DNA from: Oscillospiraceae bacterium
Lineage (GTDB): Bacteria; Bacillota; Clostridia; Oscillospirales; Oscillospiraceae
DNA length: 49,075 nt
Reading direction: 5' to 3'
Assembly: GCA_016282135.1 (NCBI GenBank)
Contig: JAEEKA010000096.1
Coordinates: 1-49,075 of the forward strand
Part shown: positions 1 through 7,959 of the stretch, one piece after another
Numbering within the stretch: position 1 is the first letter of the stretch
Layout: every line of letters starts with the position of its first letter
Made by a program: the position numbers and the translations under genes
The notes under the pieces: generated by a model
Database searches by the model: none
Seen by the model: only the letters and a program-made list of their open reading frames with translations
Told to the model about the DNA's origin: nothing

Positions 1-933
<933 letters not shown>

Positions 934-1212
934 ATCGAATTACCTCTCTTGTTTCAGGATGCCTTTATTGTACAATGGTTGCTGTACCATAAACGAGACT
1001 GTTTCATGGAGAATCGGTTCAGGGCCGCAGGGGCCGGGTTTACCGTCCCGCGGTCAGCCCGTAGGGGCGGATGCCCACATCCGCCCGCAGGTTCAGGGTT
1101 CAAGGCTTTCTGCAAGCAAGTGCGGACGGGGAATGGCGGGCAGATTGCCCGCGCTACAGGCGGGTACGAATGGGAGACAACGGGGCGTCGAGGGCGCCGC
1201 ACCCTGCAGACG
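934..1212. repeat. recA-prmC spacer with repeat modules
   Basis: No gene is seen. On the minus strand the spacer starts with a short AGTGACAAGTGACG array that overlaps the prmC stop codon. GC-rich hairpin modules follow: a GACGCC-type hairpin near 1187-1205, a GGGCAGATTGCCC palindrome near 1138-1151 flanked by a CTACAGG motif, and a GTAGGGGCGGATG module near 1061-1085. The last ~70 bases before recA are unique and carry the recA ribosome binding site and a weak -10. Confidence 0.6.
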
Positions 1213-2094
1213 TCACTTGTCACTCGTGGCTTCTTCTCCGTACTGAGCCAGCACCGCCCGGACGATGCCGGAGTTGTCCTGCTTCCATTCGAGGATCGTG
1301 AAGTCGGCGGCCTCTAAGATCTCGCCGACGGCGGGATCCTGGCCCATGCCGAACTCGAAGGCCATACAGCCGCCGGGCCGGAGGACCGGGGTGAAGTTGC
1401 GGACGATAGCCCGGTAGAAATCCAGGCCGTCGCGGCCCCCGTGGAGGGCCAGATGGGGCTCATAATCCCGGACGGAGGGGTCCAACTGCCCCATTTCCTC
1501 GGTGGTGACGTAGGGCGGATTGGAGACGATCAGATCAAATTTCCCCAGGAAGTGGGGGGCGGGCTGTTTGGCGTCCACCTGGACGCAGCTCACCCGGCCG
1601 CCCAGGTGGAGGTCCGCTGCGTTCTTCTTGGCCACCCGCAGAGCGTCCATGGACACGTCCGCCAGGGTCAGCTTGGCGTCCTTCACCCGCCGGGCCACCG
1701 CCAGGCCGATGCAGCCGGAGCCGGTGCAGAGGTCCAGGATCCGGGGATTCTGGGGGAGAAACAGGGCTTTCTTGATGGCAAGCTCCGTCACCGCCATGGT
1801 GTCGTCCCGGGGGATCAGCACGTCGGGGGTCACGGTGAGGGTCATATCGGCAAAATCCCACTGGCCCAGGATGTAGGCGGTGGGCTCCCCCGTGATATGC
1901 CGCCGGACGAAATTCTCCACCCGGGCGCAGATTTCCTCGGAGGCGTAGAGGCTGCGGTCCGCGATCAGCGCCTCCTGTGTTTTGCCGGAGGCCGCGCAGA
2001 CCAATTCCCGGGCGACGTTCCCCGCGTACATGCCCTCGGTGGGCAGCAGGGCCTTTCTCGCGTCCAGGTAGAGGTCGGCGTAGGTCTTTACCAT
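1213..2094 (-). CDS. prmC: Peptide chain release factor N5-glutamine methyltransferase PrmC/HemK
   Basis: PrmC methylates the glutamine of the GGQ motif in release factors RF1 and RF2 using S-adenosylmethionine. The 293-residue protein has an N-terminal helical region (1-85), the SAM-binding motif DLCTGSGCIG at about 121-130, and the catalytic NPPY at 192-195. The usual PRPDTE segment reads PRDDTM, a small departure. I chose the ATG at 2092-2094, which starts MVKTYADLYL and overlaps the stop of the upstream DUF1385 gene by 7 bases. That is the common DUF1385-prmC pair of Clostridia and suggests translational coupling. A longer reading frame exists upstream but its extra 34 residues lie inside DUF1385. 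The last codons (ATSDK then stop) are built from a GTGACAA-type heptamer, so the C-terminus is repeat-derived. Confidence 0.95.
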   Translation of the reverse strand: MVKTYADLYLDARKALLPTEGMYAGNVARELVCAASGKTQEALIADRSLYASEEICARVENFVRRHITGEPTAYILGQWDFADMTLTVTPDVLIPRDDTMAVTELAIKKALFLPQNPRILDLCTGSGCIGLAVARRVKDAKLTLADVSMDALRVAKKNAADLHLGGRVSCVQVDAKQPAPHFLGKFDLIVSNPPYVTTEEMGQLDPSVRDYEPHLALHGGRDGLDFYRAIVRNFTPVLRPGGCMAFEFGMGQDPAVGEILEAADFTILEWKQDNSGIVRAVLAQYGEEATSDK

Positions 2095-3104
2095 TTGTCG
2101 GTACCCTCCTGCTCGGGCAGGACCAGCTCCAGGGCCCGGATGGCCACCTCGATCATGGAGTCGTCCGGCTCGTTGGTTGTAAAGTTCTGGAACCACATGC
2201 CCGGCGCCGTGAGGATCCGGGTGAAGCGGTTGTCGTGGCGGCCCACCAGCCGGTTGATCTCATAGCTGATGGACACCACCAGGGGCAGCATGACGATGAG
2301 CTTGATGCCCATCATCAGCAGATTGTAGAGCACCCGGCTGTTTTCCTGGAGCTCCCGCAGACCGGGGATCCAGGCGTTCAGCAGAGCGGAAGCCACGGTA
2401 AACAGGAAGATGGACAGGGCCATCACCACGAAAAGGAAGCTGGTGCCGCAGCGGGGATGCTTCCGGGTCATGGTCCGCACGTTCTCCACCGTCAGGGGGA
2501 GCTTGGCCTCGTAGCAGCGGATGGTTTTATGCTCGGCGCCGTGGTAGGAAAACACCCGGCGCATATCCTTCATTTTGGAAATCAAAATCATATATCCCAG
2601 GAAGATGAGAATGCGGACCAGACCCTCCGCCAGGTGCTGCAGCACCACGCCGCAGTCGGTAAGCCGCTGGAGCAGGTTGCCCAGCAGCATGGGCAGCAGG
2701 AAGAACAGCAGCAGGGAGAAGCCCAGGCCCAACACCACGGCGACAGTAACCACCGCGGACATAAACTTTTCGCTGCCCAGCTTCTTTTCCAGCCACTGAT
2801 CCAGCTTGGAGGGCTCGGCATTCTCCTCGCCGTCCTCCATATCCGCGTGCTCGGCGGACCACATCAGGGATTTGACGCCGGAGACCATGGAGCCGCCGAA
2901 GTTCACGATGCCCCGGATCAGGGGCCAGGTGAGAATCCCGGTCTTTTTTTTCAGGGTGTCGATCTTGTCCACCAGCCCCTCCTTGGGACTGCGGACCACG
3001 ATGGCCTGCTTCTCCGGCCCCCGCATCATGATGCCCTCGATCAGCGCCTGACCGCCGATCATGGTTTTGAATTTTTCCTGTACGGGACAGCTTTCTTTGG
3101 ACAC
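2088..3104 (-). CDS. DUF1385 family integral membrane protein
   Basis: The protein has the DUF1385 signature: MIGGQALIEGIMMRGP near the N-terminus, then a hydrophobic segment, the motif YHGAEHKTI with the family's conserved histidines in mid-protein, and two further membrane segments (SFLFVVMALSIFLFTVASAL and LLMMGIKLIVMLPLVVSISY). The family's biochemical role is unknown, but the gene commonly precedes prmC and prfA in Firmicutes, as here. A GTG at 3102-3104 (VSKESCPVQ) has GAGGAGGG at the right distance and is preferred over an ATG 63 bases upstream that has no ribosome binding site. Length 338 residues. Its 3' end overlaps prmC by 7 bases. Confidence 0.9.
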   Translation of the reverse strand: MSKESCPVQEKFKTMIGGQALIEGIMMRGPEKQAIVVRSPKEGLVDKIDTLKKKTGILTWPLIRGIVNFGGSMVSGVKSLMWSAEHADMEDGEENAEPSKLDQWLEKKLGSEKFMSAVVTVAVVLGLGFSLLLFFLLPMLLGNLLQRLTDCGVVLQHLAEGLVRILIFLGYMILISKMKDMRRVFSYHGAEHKTIRCYEAKLPLTVENVRTMTRKHPRCGTSFLFVVMALSIFLFTVASALLNAWIPGLRELQENSRVLYNLLMMGIKLIVMLPLVVSISYEINRLVGRHDNRFTRILTAPGMWFQNFTTNEPDDSMIEVAIRALELVLPEQEGTDKW

Positions 3105-3252
3105 GAGCGGTCCCTCCTCTCTCGAACGAATTAATCGTGAATGATAAATAATTGTGGAGTTTCGCAAATTGCCATTTGCGAATTCAAATTGAATTCATTT
3201 TGCAATTCAGGTATTGCAAAATACCTCAACTCTTCACGATTCATTTTTCACT
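3105..3252. repeat. AT-rich spacer with hairpins and heptamer array
   Basis: The spacer lies between the sensor kinase stop and the DUF1385 start. Read on the minus strand it begins with a degenerate heptamer array (AAGTGAA, AAATGAA, TCGTGAA) directly after the kinase stop codon. Then come the hairpin AGGTATT-ttgc-AATACCT (about 3211-3229), a GAATTCAAATTGAATTC palindrome (3180-3196) and a GCAAAT-tggc-ATTTGC-type hairpin (3164-3180). The layout array-hairpin-hairpin resembles the other intergenic mosaics but with different stem sequences. Confidence 0.6.
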
Positions 3253-4728
3253 TTATTGTGTGACGGGCAGCGACACCGTCACCAGGCATCCGCCGCCCTC
3301 GGCGTTTTCCAGGGTCAGCGTGCCCCCGTGGAGCTCCACGATCTGGTCGCAGACCGCCAGGCCGATGCCGGAGCCTCTGGCCTTCGAGCTGCCCTTGTAG
3401 AACTTCATCTTCACGTGGGGCAGCTCTTCCTCCGGGATGCCGGGGCCGTAGTCCCGGATCCGGGTGACGATCCGGTCTCCCTCCAGGCCCATGGAGACGT
3501 GGATCCGTTTGCCCTCGCCGCCGTGCTTGGCGGCGTTGTCCAGGATGTTCAGGAAGACCTGACGCATCCGCTCGGGGTCGCAGGAAATCTCGGGGATCTC
3601 GTCGTCGGAGGCCTCGTATTCCAGCTTGATCCCCTCCTGGCGGAGCCGGCTGCCATACATGAAGATCATGTCCTCAAAGTCCGCCCGCAGGTCGCAGGTG
3701 CGGACGTTCAGGGTGAAGCGGCCGTCCTGGATCCGGGTGAACTCCAGCAACTCCTCCACCATGGAGGTCAGCCGCCGGGCCTCGCCCAGGATGATGGAAA
3801 TGCCTCGGCGGGTCTCCTCCGGGTCAGCGTCTCCCTCCAGCAGGGTCTCGCCCCAGCCGGTAATGGCGGTCAGGGGAGTGCGGAGCTCATGGGAGACCGA
3901 GGAGACAAACTCAGACTGCATCCGCTCCGCCTGGCTGATCTTGGCGGACATATCGTTGACGGTGTCGGCCAGCTCGCCGATCTCATCGTCAAATTTTTTC
4001 TGGATCCGGACGCCGTAGCTGCCGGCGGAAATGCGCTTGGCAGTGTCGGTGATCTCCGCCACGGGCTCCAGAATGGAGCGGAAATACATGCGGTTGCTGA
4101 CGTAGACCAGGAGCAGGGCGCCCAGGGCGAAGCCCACGGCAAAGAGCAGCCCCACCCAGATCAGCCGGTCCGCGTTCCGTGTGCTGGACACGTAGCGCAA
4201 AACGCCCACCACCCGGCCGTCGGCATAGATCATTGGGGTGGACACGGACATAATCCGCTCGCCGGTGGAGGGATTTTCTCCCACGAAGTAGACGTTGTTT
4301 TTGGTCTCCAAAGCCTTGGAGAAGTCGGAGGTGCGGACGGTTTCCTCGGCAAAGAGGCCGTAGGAGGAGGCCATCACCTCTCCCTTGCTGCCCACGAACT
4401 GGAGCTCCAACCGGTCACGGCCGGCGTAGTTCTGAACCAGTTGGATGCAGGATGCCTTGCATTCGTCGTAGTCCAGATTCAGATTGTTCCGCAGAAAGGC
4501 CGCTGTGGTGTTGGCCTCGGCCTCCAGGCCGGAGCGCATGGTGGAATAGGTATAGAACCCATTGGCCGCCGTGAAGGCCACGCCCATAAACACCACGATC
4601 ACGGCCATGATAGTCAGAATGCTCCGCAGCCAGCGCTGACGGATGCCGCTGGCAAAGCGGCGTTTCTTCCGCCGTTCCGCCCGCAGCGCCTGCTTTTGTT
4701 TCGGGTTCTTCAAGCTCAGGCACCCCAT
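3253..4728 (-). CDS. Membrane sensor histidine kinase
   Basis: This is the sensor half of a two-component system. In its 491 residues I see a basic N-terminus, TM1 at about 36-56, an extracytoplasmic sensing domain of ~130 residues, TM2 at about 189-210, a HAMP linker, and a HisKA domain with phospho-acceptor H280 in SHELRTPL. The HATPase domain has the N box NILDNAAKH (394-402), G1 DYGPGIP (426-432) and G2 GSGIGLA (452-458). All catalytic motifs look intact. The ATG overlaps the response regulator's 3' end by 13 bases, so the two are translated together. The signal is not evident from sequence. The gene ends in a heptamer array starting at the stop codon. Confidence 0.93.
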   Translation of the reverse strand: MGCLSLKNPKQKQALRAERRKKRRFASGIRQRWLRSILTIMAVIVVFMGVAFTAANGFYTYSTMRSGLEAEANTTAAFLRNNLNLDYDECKASCIQLVQNYAGRDRLELQFVGSKGEVMASSYGLFAEETVRTSDFSKALETKNNVYFVGENPSTGERIMSVSTPMIYADGRVVGVLRYVSSTRNADRLIWVGLLFAVGFALGALLLVYVSNRMYFRSILEPVAEITDTAKRISAGSYGVRIQKKFDDEIGELADTVNDMSAKISQAERMQSEFVSSVSHELRTPLTAITGWGETLLEGDADPEETRRGISIILGEARRLTSMVEELLEFTRIQDGRFTLNVRTCDLRADFEDMIFMYGSRLRQEGIKLEYEASDDEIPEISCDPERMRQVFLNILDNAAKHGGEGKRIHVSMGLEGDRIVTRIRDYGPGIPEEELPHVKMKFYKGSSKARGSGIGLAVCDQIVELHGGTLTLENAEGGGCLVTVSLPVTQ

Positions 4729-5402
4729 TTATAGCCGAAGCCCCAGACCGTGGTGATAAAGGTGGGGTTGGCGGTATCGTTCTCGATCTTGATGCGCAGG
4801 CGGCGGATATTCACGTCCACGATCTTCAGCTCGCCGTCGTAGTCCCGGCCCCAGACGGAGGTGAGAATGTCCTCCCGGGACAGGGCCCGGCCCGGATTCT
4901 GCATGAACAGCTTCATGATGGCGTATTCCACCTGGGTCAGCTTGATCCGCTCGCCGTTCTTTTCCAGGGTGCGGTTGCGGGTGTTCAGCACGAAAATGCC
5001 CTGGCTCAGCACCTCGGCGTCGGTGTTGGTCTCCCCGCCGATGCGGCGGAAGATGGCGTCGATCCGGGCGGTGAGCTCCGCGGGAGAGAAGGGCTTGGTG
5101 ACGTAGTCGTCCGCGCCGGTCATCAGGCCGGTGACCTTGTCCATCTCCTGGGTGCGGGCGGTGAGCATGATGATGCCGATGACCTTGTTGGTGGCCCGGA
5201 TGTTCCGGCAGACCTCGAAGCCGTCCATATCCGGCAGCATAATATCCAGAATGGCAACGCCGATGTCAGGGTTTTCCCGCAGGCGCTCCAGCGCCTCCGC
5301 GCCGGTGCCCGCCTCAATGGCGTCATAACCGGCCCGCCGCAGATTGATCACCACAAAGCTGCGGATGTTGACCTCATCCTCCAAAATCAATACTTTCTTC
5401 AT
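4716..5402 (-). CDS. OmpR/PhoB-family response regulator
   Basis: This is the partner of the overlapping histidine kinase. The receiver domain (1-~120) shows the acidic pocket (LEDE, residues 7-10), the phospho-acceptor D53 in ILDIMLPDMDG, T81 and K103 in VTKPF. The C-terminal winged-helix domain (about 130-228) carries the usual LTQVEYAIMKLF, SREDILTSVWG, VDVNIRRLRIKIE and TVWGFGYKW segments. It should bind DNA and control transcription after phosphorylation. The target genes are unknown; the lipoprotein gene upstream is one candidate because it lies on the same strand. The start ATG at 5400-5402 is preceded by weakly purine-rich sequence only. Between the lipoprotein gene and this gene lie 618 bases of repeats. 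Confidence 0.95.
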   Translation of the reverse strand: MKKVLILEDEVNIRSFVVINLRRAGYDAIEAGTGAEALERLRENPDIGVAILDIMLPDMDGFEVCRNIRATNKVIGIIMLTARTQEMDKVTGLMTGADDYVTKPFSPAELTARIDAIFRRIGGETNTDAEVLSQGIFVLNTRNRTLEKNGERIKLTQVEYAIMKLFMQNPGRALSREDILTSVWGRDYDGELKIVDVNIRRLRIKIENDTANPTFITTVWGFGYKWGA

Positions 5403-6020
5403 CTTTTATTTCCAACCTTTCGGATTCGATATTCCATGTTCAGGGAGCAGGGATCAGGGTTTCGTAGGGGACGGGTTTCCCGTCCCGTTGGAATTGAGAA
5501 TTGAGAGTTGAGAATTGAGAATTGTCGGTATTTTGCAGATTGGTATCTGCAAAACGGAAAGGAATTTGCCGTCTGCATAATCGACAGCGGGTTCAGAGCC
5601 CGTAGGGGACGGGTTTCCCGTCCCGTTGGAATTGAGAATTGAGAGTTGAGAATTGAGAATTGTCGGTATTTTGCAGATTGGTATCTGCAAAACGGAAAGG
5701 AATTTGCCGTCTGCATAATCGACAGCGCAGCGGGTTCAGAGCCCGTAGGGGACGGGTTTCCCGTCCCGTTGGAATTGAGAATTGAGAGTTGAGAATTGAC
5801 GGAAAGGATCCTCCCCGCCTGTTATTCTGCGCGCCCGAAAGGACTTGCTTCGCGGCGAAGCGAAGCATTCCGCGTCCCCCCTCCTGATTTCAATCCATTT
5901 TCAAACGGCGATTTGAGAACACCGCAATTTTACATTCTGCATTTTGAACTTTGCATTCCTACAATGGGGTTCGGTGCGTCGAGGACGCCGCCCCCCACGG
6001 GCGTCACCTGTCCCTTATCT
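5403..6020. repeat. Three near-identical repeat units upstream of the response regulator
   Basis: The same ~138-base composite appears three times, each opening with GTAGGGGACGGGTTTCCCGT at 5464, 5602 and 5745 (the third copy is truncated). Each full unit holds the GTAGGG hairpin, a TTGAGAA/TTGAGAG heptamer array, the hairpin TTTTGCAGAT-tggt-ATCTGCAAAA (5531-5554; 5669-5692), and a GTCTGCATAATCGACAGC tail. Spacing is 138 then 143 because of a 5-base CAGCG insertion. The remaining part (5800-6020) has a TTTTCAAAC-type hairpin at 5898-5919 and a CATTCTGCATTTTG heptamer array. The small ORFs here are repeat translations and are not called. Confidence 0.8.
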
Positions 6021-7340
6021 CTATCCCTCGTTGGGCAGCAGGTCCGGGGAAATCGACTTCCGGAACCAGTTCCGAAGCTCCTCCTGATCCAGATCCGCCG
6101 CCTCCCCCAGCAGGACGGAGAAGAACACGTCGCCCCGCTGATCCAGCAGGAAGCGGCCCTCCGCTTCACTCAACTCCCGGGCGTTTTCGCCGGTGATGGC
6201 GTAGACGGTCACCAGGGGCGTCAGACTCTGATCCTCTTCCAGCCGGACCAGCTCCGTCCCCACGCAGCCGTCCTCAGTCCGGCACTTGGTGACGCAAAGG
6301 CCCTGGCACCAGCTCTCGGGCAGGAAGAGGAACCAGCCCTCGGCAAAATTGTGATAGGTGGTCATCTTGTCCGTCCGGGTGCCGTCGGGAGCCAGGCTGT
6401 ACCAGATGATCCGGTACTGGCCCTCGGAGCCGCTGTCCCCCTCCAGGGCGGGCAGGGCCAGGGTGTTGGGCAGCTCAATCACACCGTCGCCGTCGATGTC
6501 GGTGGAGTAAACGTAGTAGTTGCGGACGGTCTGGGCGCTCTGGCCGCTCTCCGCGTTCTGGGTGATGTTGGTGAATACGTTCTCGTTCAGGGAGAACACG
6601 TCGGTAATCAGATTGCTCTCGTCGTAGGCGCTGGCCACAAAGACGGCGGGCACCCCCGGAGCAATCTGGCCCGTCAGGATGCGCTTGACGGAGTCCGCCC
6701 CGGTGGAGAGGCTGGCCTCGGCGTCCTTTTGCAGCTCCCCGTCCCGAAAACGGTAGAGCTCCGCGTAGGCCCGGGGGCCTTCCGCGTTGGCCCGCAGGAC
6801 GAAGATGTCCGAGCGCTGATCCCCGTCCAGATCCAGGACGGTGTAGGCGGCGTAGCCGGAGCTCATCAGCTCCTGGGCCTTGCCGTCGGTGAGGGTGTAG
6901 ACGCTCACATACTGCTGGACCTGCTCGCCGATCCGGCGGGAGACCAGGATCTCCATGCCGGGCTGGCCGTCTACCTGGGCATACTGGACGGAGTCAAAGG
7001 CAGTGCCGTCCCCGTCCAGGGTGCAGGCCAGGGTGAAGCGCTCTTCCTCCCGGCGGAAAATCAGAACCCGCAGGGGCCGTTCCCCGTCCATCTTGCAAAA
7101 GACCAGAACCTCCTCCTGGCCGTCTCCGTCCAGATCCATCTGCTGGACCGGCTGGGGATTGTCGCCGGAAACGGGGGCGCTGTAGCTTCCGCTGCCCAAG
7201 GCCGATTCCACGGCGCTCTGCAGCGCCCGGTATTCCTCGGAGCGCAGAGGCAGGGCATAGAGGGAATCGCTGTCAAAGGAGTAGCAGCCGGTGAGCAGCA
7301 AAACCAGCAGCACCAGCGGCACGATCAATTTCGCTTTCAT
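6021..7340 (-). CDS. Secreted lipoprotein with VCBS/FG-GAP-like calcium loops
   Basis: I do not recognise a named family. The N-terminus MKAKLIVPLVLLVLLLTGC is a lipoprotein signal with lipobox LLTGC (Cys19), so the 439-residue protein should be lipid-anchored outside the membrane. It holds several DxDGD-type loops (MDLDGDGQEE, LDLDGDQRSD, TDIDGDGVIE) spaced through the first two thirds, as in FG-GAP/VCBS repeat proteins that fold into propeller-like domains and bind calcium. No catalytic motif is seen. It has its own promoter (7397-7425). Its position ahead of the two-component genes on the same strand may make it a sensing partner or a target, but this is inference. Confidence 0.8.
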   Translation of the reverse strand: MKAKLIVPLVLLVLLLTGCYSFDSDSLYALPLRSEEYRALQSAVESALGSGSYSAPVSGDNPQPVQQMDLDGDGQEEVLVFCKMDGERPLRVLIFRREEERFTLACTLDGDGTAFDSVQYAQVDGQPGMEILVSRRIGEQVQQYVSVYTLTDGKAQELMSSGYAAYTVLDLDGDQRSDIFVLRANAEGPRAYAELYRFRDGELQKDAEASLSTGADSVKRILTGQIAPGVPAVFVASAYDESNLITDVFSLNENVFTNITQNAESGQSAQTVRNYYVYSTDIDGDGVIELPNTLALPALEGDSGSEGQYRIIWYSLAPDGTRTDKMTTYHNFAEGWFLFLPESWCQGLCVTKCRTEDGCVGTELVRLEEDQSLTPLVTVYAITGENARELSEAEGRFLLDQRGDVFFSVLLGEAADLDQEELRNWFRKSISPDLLPNEG

Positions 7341-7396
7341 ATCGTTCTCGTTTCATTAAAAATACAGGGACGCAAGCCCGCAAAATCACAGGCTAC

Positions 7397-7425
7397 ATTA
7401 TACCACAAACTGATAAAAAAGTGTA
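7397..7425 (-). promoter_or_regulatory. Sigma-A promoter of the lipoprotein gene
   Basis: On the minus strand an extended -10 TGGTATAAT (7397-7405) has a weak -35 (TACACT, 7420-7425) 17 bases upstream, about 57 bases before the ATG, within an AT-rich block. Confidence 0.6.
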
Positions 7426-7460
7426 GCGATTTTTTAAAATTTATTACATTTCCCGTACAC

Positions 7461-7890
7461 TTGTCGCCTGTCGCTTCCCGCAACGTTCGGGGCGTCGAGG
7501 ACGCCGCCCCCTACAGGCGTCGCCTGTCGCTTCCCGCGACATTCGGGGCGTCGAGGATGCCGCCCCTACAGGCGTCGCCTGTCGCTTCCCGCGACGTTCG
7601 GGGCGTCGAGGACGCCGCCCCCTACAGGCATCGCCTGTCGCTTCCCGCGGCGTTCGGTGCGTCGAGGACGCCGCCCCCTACAGGCGTCGCCTGTCGCTTC
7701 CCGCGGCGTTCGGGGCGTCGAGGACGCCGCCCCTTACAGGCGTCGCCTGTCGCTTCCCGCGGCGTTCGGGGCGTCGAGGACGCCGCCCCCTACAGGCATC
7801 GCCTGTCGCTTCCCGCGGCGTTCGGGGCGTTGAGGACGCCGCCCCCTACAGGCGTCGCCTGTCGCTTCCCGCGACGTTCGGGGCGTCACC
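7461..7890. repeat. 56-bp tandem repeat, seven full units plus a partial eighth
   Basis: A 56-base unit repeats head to tail (one copy is 55 bases). Each unit contains the stem-loop GGCGTC-gag-GACGCC inside GGGGCGTCGAGGACGCCGCC, then CTACAGGCGTCGCCTGTCGC and a TTCCCGCGACGTTCGG segment. Units differ by a handful of substitutions (CGTCGCC/CATCGCC, GCGACG/GCGGCG). There is no spacer sequence between units, so this is not CRISPR. A 28-base stretch of the unit occurs exactly inside dnaE at 10481-10508. Confidence 0.9.
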
Positions 7891-7959
7891 TGTCGTCTGT
7901 CACTTGTCACTTGTGAATTGTCAATTGTCACCTGTCAATTGTCAATTGTCACCTGTCAA
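7891..7959 (-). repeat. Heptamer array at the dnaE 3' end
   Basis: On the minus strand, directly after the dnaE TAA, run about eleven heptamers: TTGACAG, GTGACAA, TTGACAA, TTGACAG, GTGACAA, TTGACAA, TTCACAA, GTGACAA, GTGACAG, ACGACAG, GTGACGC. Nine of the eleven carry TGA. With period 7, a stop triplet falls in all three frames within 21 bases. Confidence 0.85.

Noticed and set aside
934-1030. Possible LexA box controlling recA
   Set aside because: I looked for CGAAC-N4-GTTCG and close variants and found only imperfect GAAC/GTTC fragments without the right spacing.
7461-7890. Possible CRISPR array
   Set aside because: Units are contiguous with no variable spacers, and no cas genes are near.
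5796-7916. 706-residue plus-strand open frame
   Set aside because: Antisense to the lipoprotein gene, and its end translates the 56-bp tandem repeat.
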